The notes beneath the pieces were generated by a model that was not told the origin of the DNA, did not search any database, and saw nothing but the letters and a program-made list of their open reading frames with translations. A stretch of DNA of 64,000 bases from Opisthorchis felineus (lineage: Eukaryota; Platyhelminthes; Trematoda; Opisthorchiida; Opisthorchiidae), in contig SJOL01009883.1 of assembly GCA_004794785.1 (NCBI GenBank), positions 1,062,494 through 1,126,493 on the forward strand, given 5' to 3'. The position numbers and the translations under genes were made by a program. Positions within the stretch are counted from its first letter, which is position 1. Every line of letters starts with the position of its first letter. Of the stretch, positions 37,200-49,335 are shown in pieces.

Positions 37200-38000
37200 C
37201 CCTCAGCCTATACAGAGCAGAGCAGACAAGTCCGTGCGTCCTATTGAACAAGCCGAGAAGACAGCGAGTATTGTGAGCCTGCGCAGAAAAACCATCATAT
37301 TTGTTCGTCTGAAAAAGTACAGCAGTTCCACCATCTGTTCCAAAATGGAGATATGATCTATACAACTACGGCCAGGGTGAAACCAAGCTTGATTCTCGCG
37401 AATCTGACTCTCGCGGTGATGGGTCAACCAGAGAGCACCTTGGTAGCTACGGTCACTAGACTGATGCACGATGGTCCTACGCCCTTTTCGAATACGCGAA
37501 TAACCGTCGAGGAGCTCTATTCTGTTGGTATTCCTGCCTCATTCTAGATACGGTGGAGTAAGACCGTCAGACTGAACATGACGGATCCACCATCTTCTTC
37601 GAAGAGTTCAGGATGAAAACCATTTGGACCAGGCACTTTTTTGCACTGAGGCATTGATACTGCACACTCGCAGACCGGTGTCGACGTGCCACCAGGGTTC
37701 GTTTGGCCCTTGTGGGCGTTGAAATGAGGCAGCCCACATCAGCTGTTCTTAAAAGTGTTCAGTCCATCGTGTAAGACCACGTTCTTGTAAATGAACTGAA
37801 GTCCCATCCTTTTCGGAGATCCATTCGCTAACACCCGCCCTCCTTGGACCACTTGATCCAATTAGCTGGAATTGTTTTCTGTTGCAAAAGCCTTCCGCAT
37901 TTCCCATCAAAGCTGCTGGTCGTGACGAGATCTAGAAATCATTGGGGCGTACGAGCGACTTCGGATAGACGGTTTCGAGAGCTCTGAATATGACTTCTCA
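37200..38000 (-). pseudogene. RTE reverse transcriptase relic
   Basis: Minus-strand reading shows GPNGFHPELFEEDGG near 37620, then SSSTVIRVFEKG near 37500. ENQAWFHPGRSCIDHISILE follows near 37390, and RRTNMMVFL after it, equivalent to [14 protein letters not shown] and motif A. It is heavily frameshifted and lies just upstream (5' side) of copy 1 in the same orientation. Confidence 0.8.
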
Positions 38001-38639
38001 TCTTTCTTCAATCGTCATTCAAATCACCATTACTACCAATGTGCCCAGAAATAAGGGTTTCGGAGTACAGTGGAACATTCATTACATGGTTCTAATACGG
38101 ATAATTGACTCGTACATGCGATACGGGGCTTCGTCAATGAGTGGATTCATTATAACCTCATAAAGAACGAAGTTATATCAGCGATGAACTGTGAATACAT
38201 GAAACACGTTGGACGAAGCAAAAAAGTAGCTTCGTCATTCGTAATTCTGCTTTAGCAACGCCAGTAAAACACTCACCCATACTTCAACGGATATAAGATG
38301 GCTGTCAGTGCCTGACAGGATTCGGTTAGTCGATTTAGACTTCGAGAGCAAAGTAGTACCTTCTGATCACTGAGGATGGCTGAGAATAGGAGGATAACAT
38401 TGTGAATTCCTGAGGGGGGGGCAAAAAAGAAACATAACAATGGTTAATTGATCCATTTATGAACTCTATGGCGGTACAGGGGTGAAAGATGATTCCTTGT
38501 GCACCCTCATTAGTGTGGTTAGTAAACGAGGCGCATTCAGATGAGGAATTTTACCGCACACTCCCGGAAAATCGAGACAAGTAAGCATTCAAATACGATG
38601 GCGGAAGGTTCAAAAACCACTGTTGGAAAGTGCCAACCC

Positions 38640-39095
38640 TCATCTGTCACAATGCAAAAGGTTGGACGTGTTCGATCATCACGAGCGACTAGAATTAGAG
38701 CCTATGAGCTGGATGCTGGTGGTGCTGATTCGGTGGCTAGATTATGCAATACGCAGATCGAGGTATGGTCTGCTAAGACTGTTTTGCACGCTACCTTTAG
38801 GTTACTGTAACCTAAAGCGAGAACACACAACTTGACAGGAGAGTATGAAGATCGGTGCCGTCGGTCTGGTTAACTTTCCGGGTTAAGTTTACATGATGCT
38901 ATCTGTGGTTAACCGGAGACGCTGCAAGGTATGGCAACCAAGCCTCATCGTTGACAGTCAGATTCTGTCCAGAACGCACAAGTAGGAGTTTTCATGTATA
39001 AGCCGCTCGGATATTTGTGGTAGTCTAGTACTAGTCCCTTCCACGAAAACATTATTTTGTTCTCCTTTTCACTACAAGATCTTGGTGAATAACTT
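38640..39095 (+). pseudogene. RTE 3'-end relic
   Basis: The part ggagacgctgcaaggtatgg near 38930 and the following UTR resemble positions 15976-16160 of the intact element (ggagacgctgcaagatatgg). Upstream, CKRLDVFDHH resembles RRLQVFDNR. There are many indels. It has no recognisable GAT tail. Confidence 0.7.
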
Positions 39096-40500
39096 CACAT
39101 GGGTGCAAAGCAACGAAGCACCGGGGTCTCCGTTAGCGATCTCCTTCGAGACGAAAATGGAGGAACGGAACATGAATTAGCCTATCGTAAACCCATCATA
39201 AAAGAGGAGAGGACGCATGAAAGCATCTGTCTATCAATTCTGTCAAATAGGCGCCCACTCACCTAAATTCTTGAAGAGTAGGGCCACACAATTGCGTGTC
39301 ACAGGAATAGTATCACAGCGTGCTGGTTGGATCACCTGTCGATCGCCGGCGCCCAGACTGAACGTTATGCGAGGGCCGCCTGAAAAAAAGAGATATCCAG
39401 ACATTTAAACCATACGTGCTATCCTGACAATCATCGAACTGGAGTTATCCTGTAATATAATTTTCTGTGGCGAGCGCGCGGAACAGCAGAGTTAAGCAGG
39501 GGTATTTCCCGGACGAGCTAATCAACGGCGCACAGCCTGAAGTTGCAAGCGTGTATTAGCTTCTAATCTAAATTGCTGAATAAGGATAAATCACCCCGTG
39601 TCAATCATTTTCAGTCCTTTAGTTTCCTCCGAAAATGGAGGATAAAAACGAACGGATCTTATAGCACTGTGTGTGTGGTGGGGGGGCTAATTAGAATGGT
39701 GAAAGTAGAAACAATCCCAAAAAACTCCCCAGGTAAACACTTAGCATTCGCAGTGAAGAATCATATAAGAACGAGAATGAGAGGACTCCTATTTAGAGTG
39801 CAGCCGTTGGACCAGCTTCTTGGAGGAAAACATAACCTGAAAATCTATAGAGACCGTATAAAGGGCTGTCACCATGTGGGGATCAGTGCTGACACTCAGA
39901 TTATCTTCATTCTGAGACAAACGTCAATAAGGGAAGTGGCCGGCAGGTGACGCCAACCATAAAAGTAAAGCTAAAAAATCTCGCAATTTAGTTGTCGTCT
40001 GCGAACGCAAACACAGATATCGTAAATCGGACCACCCAACAATCAGCCACGGGAGAAGGACCTGATGTGACTACCCGAAAGGAATCGCACAATTCTGTCA
40101 TACTACAAAGTTAACAGCCTGAACTCATTAAGCTACGACTGCACGAGGTGAAATGAATAACAATGGGGTATTGTGTAAAAAAGAAAACAGCATTTAGCAA
40201 CTCGCCACTCCGTTGAGGGGTTTTTCGGTCTAGTGAGACTTTAATGTGCCGATGCTTATCCGGCACATGCGGTTTTCTCTAAAACTTTACCTACGGCCAC
40301 TACCCACGAGGCTGCAGTATCATTGTACTGAAACTAACAAGGTGAGATAAATTATTTTAACTGACTTGTAGTTTCTGGTGCAAACCACCGAGTGCTCTCA
40401 GACGGCTGAAAAGGGTATAGGTAAACGAACGTGCCTCTGCTTTCAGGCGATGTGTTCATTTGCTCTCGGTATTCAGGGACAATTCCGTACCATGCAGTAA

Positions 40501-40555
40501 GAAACGACTTAATGGGACATCTATTATTATGATAGATGTTCCATTAAGTCGTTTC
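40501..40555. other. Short near-perfect hairpin
   Basis: Arms 40501-40523 and 40533-40555 (23 bases, one mismatch), 9-base loop ttattatga. Intronic in the SBF gene. Confidence 0.85.
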
Positions 40556-41250
40556 CCCATCCATCAACGATGATTGTCGGATTACAATTTACCGGAGCAG
40601 GGAATATCCTTTGAACTCGTCCGCAAGCCACCACCATCACCCCCTTGTTGGCCTGTGGAAACAACTTAACTGAGTGTAGGACAAACTGCAGCTGTTGGAA
40701 ACCTGAAAAGATACGGAAACCACGAAGCAGTTAATTGTCCAGAATGGTCAAAGTCCGTTAGGGGCGACCCAACGTCAGCGACCAAGGACAGTGGGTCGCA
40801 ACCAAAGTGATGGCCTAAGGACACGAAAGTTGGTTTTTATTGGCTTTCTGACTTACCAATTGTCCTGCTGACAACTGGTGTTCAGGGCATCGCTTACCCT
40901 GTCACATCGACCATTGTGATACCGAATCTTACCCGCTGTGCGAAAAAACTCTGCAGGCTAGTGCTCACAGTGCGCATATGACAATACTCAGAAAGCGTGA
41001 AGATGTGGTTGTAAGGCAGCCGCAAAAAAGCCGCGATGTGACGTCTGATTTGGATCTAAGCATAGAAGTCCAGCACAGCGTTTCCCGGAAATCAGTGAGC
41101 GCCCACATTTTTGGCCCCAGGGAAAGCCGTGAGTTTAAAGTAAAATATTAGCACAAATCCTAAACGGCACCAGTTAGAGGGAAGAGATCATGGTGACTTA
41201 GTCCAAAGGATGTGAATGAAAACGCTCTCTGGCCTTAACAAGGGCCGGAG

Positions 41251-41329
41251 AGGTGTCTGCTAAGGGTCCCCCATCGGTCTTGACACTTGCTGACCTACGG
41301 TAACAAACAGAATCCCTTAGCAGACACCT
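41251..41329. repeat. Inverted repeat with 16-bp perfect arms
   Basis: aggtgtctgctaaggg at 41251-41266 and its complement at 41314-41329, 47 bases between. No clear target duplication. Confidence 0.75.
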
Positions 41330-42788
41330 AACCCCAATTTGGCCTGACTTAGCTGATTGGTTTTCCTTCCGCCCTGAATCTCGACTAAATTCGTAACTTA
41401 GTCACTTGGTCTGACGAAGCTTTTGTGTCAAAGGTGAAACGTTGCCCAGCAATAAATCTACCGATTGCTTCCCAAACTTTTCCGAAAACGATGACTTTTC
41501 AATCGTTTCCAAGCTTTTTTAACTGATTGTGGTAGGGATAATACTTTTTAAAAATCTCATACTCCTAGGGAAACATCGTCATGAGAAAGCAACAGCATTC
41601 AAATAAGCATACCTAAGCAACTTGTGGGAATAAGACACCATCATCAGGATCGACCAATCATTATTTGCAAACACCATTAGACAGAGCACGACGGGGAGAC
41701 GTTAGCAAGGACGTCTCACTAAGAAGAGACAGAAAGCTCTCTACCGGAGTTAGTTACGTGACATGTCCTACAGGGCTCACAACCGTGTGCATGGAAAATC
41801 ACACGGATCCTAGAGAGGCAGGTGCGAAGAGCCTACGGCGATTACCCTAACGGAAGTCGCTTTCGTTTCGCGACATGTCACAACCTGTTCATTACGAAAC
41901 TTTGGCCAACTTGTGGTGGGAATGAAGCTTTCTACAGCAAACGGTAGTGAGTATACATAGAACATGGACCAACCACCACAACCTACCAAGCTATATCTGT
42001 TGCTCAAGCAATCCTTGTTTACACCTACCCAACACCCACTTACGGGCCAGTTCACCACGGATACGCTGCAGCCAGCTGAAGCTTGTTATGCCACAGACAT
42101 ATTTGCAGGCGCTTGAGGTCTTCAGATGAGGAGACAAAGTCTTGTGGTCATAAAAGACTATCCTGAGAGTCGTTTAGTAGACACATCCGACTAGTTAGGG
42201 TGAAATGTTCTCGAAGCGAAAGATGGAGCTGTTTGGAGACTGCAACCTGTGTGCTGATGGTGCGCACATTGACCCTATATGTTGCGGCACATTCATCTTT
42301 TACACAGTTTCGCAGACAAGTAGGAAGATCAACAAAACCAAGCTCCTCTCGTCTTGAATTTCGGAAAGGAATAGAGGTGAACGAGAAATCCCTAAGTGAT
42401 GATTGCACTTCGAAGTTGGAAAACGCCTGACAAAAGAGGGGATCACTTGGCGTAATCAGTATATACGGACAGCTAACTATTAAAAAACAATGTGGTCCGT
42501 ACAATCTCCAACTGCAATTCCGAAAACAACATTCACAGCTTCTTGGAGAGTGTAGTCCATGATGACGTCAACAGCAAAACAGCAAAAAACGGAGTACGAA
42601 AATCTGACGATATCTGCCAGTTGTGAGGAAACTTTCAGATGGTTTGTTGTCAACCCTAACGGAAGTATGGGAATCAAGAGCACGGACAATATATATTCCA
42701 CTCTTGTCAGAATGAACCGACCTTTCCACGGAGTCGACGGGTCAATTGAAGCCGAAGAAAATCGTGATTGTTGGTCGGTGGTATGCTG

Positions 42789-42998
42789 TTAAAGCACCTG
42801 AAGTGAAGTGAAGATGTGATCAACGCGTCCACAACCGATCGAAATCCTGCCTGATCCCCTGGAACCTGCCTCCAATGTGCTTAAATTGGGTGTCCTAGCA
42901 TCATTGGAACCGGCCGCTACAGTAAGGTTAATACACCCATCAGCACAGTAGTCACTTCGGGTAATCCCCTTGAGAGAAGAAAATTGTATCAAACGCAT
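42789..42998 (-). pseudogene. Short RTE reverse transcriptase relic
   Basis: Minus strand reads GCGRVDHIFTSLQVL, with QAGFR one frame away just upstream, equivalent to [21 protein letters not shown] of the intact ORF. Upstream residues resemble the [11 protein letters not shown] region weakly. Confidence 0.6.
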
Positions 42999-43605
42999 TT
43001 CTGCCCCAAAATTAGTTCAAACCTTCTAGCAAGGGCAAAATCAATGATTCACCGCCTGAATAACGCTGATGAAATTGGCGTTCTAAGGTAGGAAGGCATA
43101 TTAGTTGTGGGAAACGTGGAAAAATCACATAGCCGTTCGGATGTATTTGCACTGTGAATCAAGGTGAGGAAGGTAGAAGCATGAAGACCAGTTTGTCAGT
43201 AAAATCCTATCAGCATTTCAAGCCCATTACCCATTACCATAAGTAAAACCAAACAGGTATCCTGAGTCCGAAATATCCGGAAAGAAAATAGTTGAGTGAT
43301 CATATCCGTTCAGACTCAGAAGATATCATCTACAGCCTAATAGCACTCGATTACACACAAGAAAACATACGAGTCAAAGAATCAACACATCGCCGACAAG
43401 AGACCCATTTTAAAACTGTCCAGAAAGGTCAAAAATAGGGTATTTTATTCTTCCACAAAGACTAAACAGTTGGAGGACATGCTTGGGGGTAAACGACTGA
43501 CAAAATGCACGCCAAAGCCCAAAGTTCACGGTGGGTTGACAGATATACAGTGTAACAGCAGAGTGCCAGAAAAACAAGGTGTGTGAACCGACATTTTCAC
43601 ACTAC

Positions 43606-43770
43606 AGTAGGTGGATGTGGTGCCAAAAATGACAAAAGTTGTAAAGGCACGGCAATGATACGCATCCATCCGTAAGGGAACACAGGTAAATTGAGAAAGA
43701 TCGTGGATGCGATACTCGAAACGTTCCCAAAAACACCGAATTGTCTATCATAAGTTTCGAAAATACTTTG
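43606..43770 (-). CDS. Possible SBF exon, uDENN-cDENN linker (tentative)
   Basis: An open 165-bp segment (55 codons) lies between a TTTATTCAG acceptor and a GTAGTG donor, phase 0 at both ends, so it would fit directly after the GC-donor exon at 48310. Its residues from QSIFETYD to NLPVFPYGWMRII can be laid without gaps against the family's linker up to the VP..GG segment, but identity is low. It is supported mainly by phase, strand, position and length. It could equally be chance open sequence. No exon was found for the central cDENN strand and helix that must follow and that must end with two extra bases before the 32309 acceptor. Confidence 0.35.
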
Positions 43771-46700
43771 CTGAATAAATGCACCGCTCATGTGTAGAAC
43801 CCTTTCGGTGCACAGCTGTCATGCAACCCGAAAGAAGCACGAAAGCTGAGTTACTGCCAGACTGCCCAAACCTAGACAGAAGCAGAAGAAAACCTAGGGT
43901 TCAATTTGAACAAGGAGCACTCTAGTCAGTATCCGCTTAGCTAGCTTGCTGATCCCAAAGTTTTACTTTGACGGATCCGTCTCTCACGAAAAAAACGTCA
44001 GTAAGAAACAACCGAAACCTGTGCGTGAACCAGTGACGATCGGTGGTCAGACAGTACCCTAACTGGAGCTAAAGTATGCGAATGAAGACGAGAGGTCGAC
44101 TGTCGGACAACCAGATATCGCGTCTCAAACTGCCCATAGCAAACCAAGTCCGATCACGCCCAATGGACTCAGAAACAATAGGAACGTAGGTACACCGTGC
44201 ACTCCACAGCTGACCATTAGACCCATATTTTTAGTAAACAGATGATGGTTGCCGGTCGGAACAAATGGCGTGGAAGAGAGAATGCTACCAGGTGCGAGGT
44301 ATTCTGTGGATAAGTAATGCATCAACGAGGAAAAGCATCACCAAAGAAGTGATTTGTGCGAATGATTATCCAGTGTGTCGATTGGCATTCTTGACGACTC
44401 GCAGAAAATAAGTATTTGTCAGTGGAGTCGAAGAGTTTCTATCACCCTTGTGAGTAGTATTGTGTTGCCCATTCACTTCTCTCAGTGACCAGTAGATTCA
44501 TAGTTTGGCTAATTAGTCGAAAACAAATTCACAGGACGAAACGTTACCCGGTTATCGGGAATACAAAACACTCCTGCTACTAAAGCACTTCTGTGCAAAA
44601 GTACAGGATAAAACGTGGAAAATGAGATGACCATTTGAATAGTTCGACTACGTACCGTACCAGGTGCAGCTGCAAGCTTGGTAAAATCTTCACTCCATGC
44701 TAAGATTACCACATTCAACGTTAGAAGATGAATTTTGTAACAACCGACTCGAAGACTGTTCAATCGATGGCAACACGCAGTTACACACTGACCCTCGAAA
44801 TGGCGGTGCTCATTGAAAGGAATATGTAGTGAGCGAGACCAAATTGTGGGCTGTAAACAACATCGAACAACGGATGTGAAACATTGGGAGTAGTAATAGA
44901 CTAATTAATAACCTTGCCATGTGCCCGATTCAATTTCGACATTCTGAACGCATTCACTGTAACCGATCCCGGTGACGGGTGCAGTTTCAGAAAGCAGTGC
45001 AATGTATCTGTGCCTAACCCATCCAACAGATTCTTAAAGCGCACAAGTTAAGATAGTCATCTGACTGGTTATGCCGACCACAAATTATAACATCGGAAAA
45101 CTTTCTTTCACAAAGCGGCGTGGCTGCTTCCTGAAACGACGGGCCTCAGTTCATAAACTCATTACTGGGTCAATCAGGAAATTCCGGTTCAACTGCGTAT
45201 TAGCAACTACAACGGAAAGTAGCGGTGCTTGTATGAGCCAATGTCCACGACAAGTAGACCAATACAACACGTGATAGAGACATCCTGCTGCACTGCAGCG
45301 TCCAAATACCAAGTAAAACTATACGAATTCCCGCTGGGCAGTTTCCAAGCCGGTTTGTTTCGTTGTTACTAAACGCAGCTAGAGCCAAACTTTATGAGTA
45401 AAAAGCAGCGTTAACATCAGGGAGATGAGGTTCAACTGAAAGACACCCACTAAAGAGTATACGTAGAGTGAAAAGAAACGCAAAAAAATGAAAATCAAAA
45501 ATCATTTTCACTGAGAAAAACGCATCTGCAAACTTGAAGCGTATGAGCAGCGCAAACAGCTTGTACCACGAGGTCGCGACGAATACAACGATCTGGCACT
45601 TCTACGCCGCTGACCCATAAAAAACTGTGTCATGTTATTGTGCCGACTACTAGCCTTAGTACGAGAACTAAGTTACCTGCTTCACGAATAGCCCTTCTTG
45701 CAACCCAACGAAGGTACAGCATAGACTAGGACATTTAACATGTTTAAGGTGTGTCAAGGTCAGGAAGCGGCTCCTTAGAGCTGATTTACCCAAAATCCCC
45801 ACTACGCGATTGCAAGAAAGTAGTTAAACTGCGGATGATTCACATCATCGGGTATCATTATTAAAGGGCACATTTGGTATGCGCAGTCCGTTAACGGGAC
45901 CAAGTAGCCAGTCAATCGCACAGATGTACTCCATGCCAATTTCATCTTTATGAACTTTATGGTTGAACATCAAGTAGACCGACCGCGATAAGGTCAGAAA
46001 AAGCGACCGATACAACCGGTAATGTCCGACTTCCGATCACTCAGTAACTCCACGGCGTGAGAAGAAGGCGTTTTGCAGTGCATCCACATCATAAGTTCTC
46101 CCTATCTCATCCGCCACTATTCATTCAAGGAGGATATCCCCTTGTAGATAAGAGGATGACCCGATCGCGCACGCTTGCACAGGCTGTTAGTCATCATATT
46201 AGGGAAAACTGTCAAGAACCAGCTGAAAAAGTGCATGAAATCAAAAGTGATTGCACTCAAAGACTTGCAACACGAAGTGGAGCTTCGGAACTCCCATTGA
46301 GGTTCAAGACAGACGTCGTTTTAGTCAGACATAATGACGCGTTTGTGGTTTAAGACCATGTGAAACTGTGCAAACTGAAGGACTGAGAACCTCTACCTAA
46401 ACGTGGTTGCGACATTAGAAAGTCAACACTCCGATTAGCTGGAAGCGAAAAAAAATACGAAATGGAGTGAAAAACATTCTTGGACATCAAAATTGAAAAA
46501 TAGAAACAATTACCATACACAGGGATGAAAACATCACATCTCCATTCGTAAAGAGCATTTCGTGTAGTTAGTATAAATGGCAAGTAGCAGGAGGTGGAAG
46601 GAATATTACGGGGAAAACAAACAAACTGCTCAAAATAGGGACCAAATGTAAGCCGTCTACTATGAATAAAAGTTGAGGAAATATCACAAAAGTATGAGCA

Positions 46701-48309
46701 TTCAGACTCCGGGAAGAGCGGACCAAAAACTAACCTGTGGGTGGCACATCCACGGATCCCAAAAGAGAAGCAATCATCTGTTCCAGTGAATACTGGTGTA
46801 GGGAGTCGGCAAACACAGTGTACAGGAGACTGAGACTATTCTACAACAAATGACGAGGAAAGACCAAGTGAAGCAACCTCGTGTAAAATTCGGAACTTAA
46901 CCAAGCACGAAAAAATTACGGATTAAGCATGCACCATGGAGTGAGCCGAAAAGCATACTTCTAAGTTCAGTGGTCTAGGAGAGAGCTGACAGATATGGAC
47001 TAATGCCGTTGGCACCAGCGCAAGCAATGTGATCGTTCATCTGGATACTAATACCGCTTATCAACTTGTCAAGAAACCACTGACACATGAGTCTCCCGGG
47101 GAGTTGGCACACTTTTTAAGAAGAAAGGTAGTGCCTTAAAGCCGGACTTGTCTATCTTGTTACTTGTTGACGTGCACACGGTGACACATTAACCAACGTG
47201 TCAGAAACCGTCTTACAGCCTGTCTTAAAGCTACAGGTGCTGAATAAATGAGAGAGAAAAAACAGAAGATGTCGGAGCCGAGGCCTAGTACACATAGATA
47301 ACTGAAGCGGTCATTCTGTCTAGCTTACACAGTTTGTAAAAAAGCAACATATCATACTACCCGAAGCTTCTTCGGTTTGATCCATTTACAGTGAAACACA
47401 TAGTGATGCTGCTTAGAAAACACAAAATGTGACAAGCTTGAAAGTTAGTTTTTTTTTTAAAGTTACAAGGGAACACTCATGATGCTCCTTTCACTGTAAC
47501 GACTCTTAAACAAGTGAATACGGAGAACCGACAACAATCTTTTAACAGCGCTGTAGAATGTGCTTAGAGAGCACGTTAAGGGTACTCAATAACTTCCATG
47601 ATCCAGCCACCGCACGCCATAAATCAATAAAGCCGGCATGTGCACTTATTAGCGGATGTAGCGGAAAAAAAGTTTACACTGTGACACAAAGGTGAAAACA
47701 GTTGTAAACGGCACTGCGTTTGCACAGGGCTAGGAAAAATACCAAGCAAAGCCAAGCACGGATTGCCAGCACTGTTCGGAATAATCCGACCAGACCAGGA
47801 CGCGAAAGGACATTTAATGAAGAGATGCTGTTAGTCATGGTCGAACAAACGTAAATTTCACTAGCTAATTAATGAGGCGCAGAAGGCTCAGCTCAAAACA
47901 GCAGACACATGCACACACTACCATCACGATGCCTGCTACCGTTTACAAGGGTCATTCACCAACGAGGTTTTTTGATGATTCGTTTCAACAGTGTATCAGG
48001 TCTCTTGTAATCACTTTGACTTTACAAACCCTAGCAAACGGTGAACGTCAGCGCTATCACACCTTACTACAAACGACGCATGTTTGGACTAAAACTTTTC
48101 CACATAACAGTCCCACAGTGCTCGATTCGATAAAATCAAGGTCATTTTCGGTCTAATTTGTTACAACATCAGGCTACAAACGAAGAAATCTTCATTCTGT
48201 TACAAAATATATCCAACATTAAAATGTATAAGGCGCAAAAACTATATAAAAACCGGTGCTGGCAACGAGTAGAAAGATATACTGGCACAGAGGATTGGCA
48301 AGAACTTGC

Positions 48310-48762
48310 CTTTAATACATCGAAATGCTGATGTCGAGCCAGGAGTACGAGACATTTGGGAGCAAACCATTCGGCTGGGCGGACAAGGTTCGGATCCCCA
48401 TGATCTGAGAATCCAGATGGTTGAGGGAGATGAGAGTTGGCATGGTTTGGGGGGATGAATAAGCCCATGTCCGAACTAGCCAGGCTTTCAGAACTGTGTA
48501 CACTGCTTGCAGTGGGACTGGGGCGCCAGTGATAGGGGTGGAGAAAGTGGGTGCCACCATTCATTAGGCCACCGGCAACCCGTGCCCCCGACTGAATCCC
48601 GGTTGTCAGAACATCCCTGTCGCACTGACTTAGTTGTTGTGTGGTGACCGCTTCGTGGAATGTGAGACAAGCAGCAAAGTAGGAGTCGCCTTCCATGTCC
48701 GTCAGATAGGCAACAAAGAACATCGGTGGAGGCCGACTGGTTTCGAGATGCCAACCCCATGG
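48310..48762 (-). CDS. SBF: SBF exon, uDENN domain core
   Basis: 453-bp, 151-codon exon, phase 0 at both ends. It begins PWGWHLETSRPPPMFFVAYL, matching the SBF uDENN segment around GW..NPPTFFVAVLTD. It then has the ACLTF block and, after a low-similarity serine/proline/histidine-rich insert of about 80 residues, WFAPKCLVLLARHQHFDVLK, which corresponds to the end of the uDENN region in the family (FAPKTLVLVSRLDHTEVF). The acceptor is TTTTGTCAG just above 48762. The donor side reads AAG|GCAAGT, a GC rather than GT donor with otherwise perfect agreement to the U1-pairing consensus. The insert between the two conserved blocks is probably a disordered, lineage-specific loop. Confidence 0.93.
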
Positions 48763-48820
48763 CTGACAAAACTTTGGTTGAAAAGATTATGGAAAAGATG
48801 AAATGGAGTATAAAACTTAC
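48763..48820 (-). other. SBF mini-intron (58 bp)
   Basis: GTAAGT donor and TTTTGTCAG acceptor, far smaller than its multi-kilobase neighbours. Confidence 0.88.
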
Positions 48821-48906
48821 CGATTCCAAACGGAAATCGAAAGGGTAGTCTGACCAGGACTTTGTAGGGAACCGGTGGATTATGCGTCCTTCACTTTCAG
48901 TACCAG
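48821..48906 (-). CDS. SBF: SBF exon, uDENN start (second coding exon?)
   Basis: 86-bp exon. The acceptor is a pyrimidine stretch ending CAAG just above 48906, and the donor GTAAGT follows 48821. It starts with two bases completing a codon and then encodes 28 residues ending in phase 0. The piece GRIIHRFPTKSW aligns with the conserved uDENN motif of SBF proteins (GQILQRFPEKDW in human MTMR5, from memory). The exon joins in frame, across an intron of only 58 bases, to the exon at 48310-48762. The exon carrying the initiator methionine must end with a single extra base; I did not find it between 48907 and 64000. Confidence 0.85.
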
Positions 48907-49261
48907 CTTGAAAAGGGAACAGGGAATCAGGGAGGTGCATTGGGGTAGACTACCCATGAAAATGCCAACAGTAACAGCGATAAAAACGGAACCTCAAAAA
49001 CTACAAGTACTCATAACGCGGACAAACGCTGAGGGACAAACAATGAAGCCGACTAGGAAAACTACGGCGGACGCTCTTTGGGGTCACCCCTATGACGCCC
49101 AGTGGTCCAGCATCCCGATATTTTCTGCACCAGTTAAAGCAAACAAATTTGCCTGGGTTATATGTTACAAAGTCATAAAAGGTGGATAAGTGGTACTAAC
49201 AGTTTTCGGCTGGCAGTCTATTGGAGTCACACAAGGAGTTAAAATGCATAATTAAGGTGTG

Positions 49262-49335
49262 ACATACAGTGGCAGCTGGGTGACTGCTTATCCGCTAAGC
49301 ACGAAGTCGCCGGTCCGATTCCCGTCACCAATATT
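49262..49335 (+). mobile_element. tRNA-like SINE head fragment
   Basis: A box TGGCAGCTGGGTGACTGC (49270-49287), an anticodon-arm-like TGCTT/AAGCA hairpin, and B box CGGTCCGATTCCC (49311-49323). No acceptor stem closes, and the following sequence is AT-rich and non-repetitive. Confidence 0.6.

Larger units (their letters stand above)
32310..48309 (-). other. SBF intronic region with at least one missing exon
   Basis: Between the GC donor at 48309 and the CTATAG acceptor at 32310. About 16 kb holding RTE copy 1, three RTE relics, two inverted repeats and the tentative exon 43606-43770. The central cDENN exon(s) must lie here. 39096-42788 and 43771-48309 otherwise show nothing recognisable. Confidence 0.7.
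5341..48906 (-). other. SBF: SBF1/SBF2 (MTMR5/MTMR13) orthologue, partial gene span
   Basis: Span of the host gene from the most N-terminal exon found (48906) to the most C-terminal exon found (5341). Members of this family are DENN-domain guanine-nucleotide exchange factors for Rab GTPases (Rab21 for fly Sbf, Rab28 reported for mammalian MTMR5/13). They also carry a catalytically dead myotubularin module that partners active phosphatases such as MTMR2 on endosomal and autophagic membranes. What I see: ten exons in the order and spacing of the SBF protein, with compatible splice phases at every testable junction. Domain order is uDENN, end of cDENN, dDENN, SBF2 domain. Not found: the initiator exon, the central cDENN exon(s), and the PH-GRAM, myotubularin-like and C-terminal PH regions, which would lie left of position 5341 or outside the window. 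Which vertebrate paralogue it is closer to cannot be decided here; flatworms probably have one gene. Confidence 0.9.

Noticed and set aside
42148..42504. 118-codon minus-strand open frame preceded by a TTTTGTCAG acceptor
   Set aside because: Protein-like but without similarity to SBF or any family I recognise, so not called as an exon.
43441..43560. Minus-strand stretch SFTPKHVLQLFSL as a missing cDENN exon
   Set aside because: No usable donor before a stop codon and no phase fit to the 32309 acceptor.
49262..49335. Functional tRNA gene
   Set aside because: A and B boxes and an anticodon-like arm are present, but the acceptor stem does not pair and the T stem has a mismatch.
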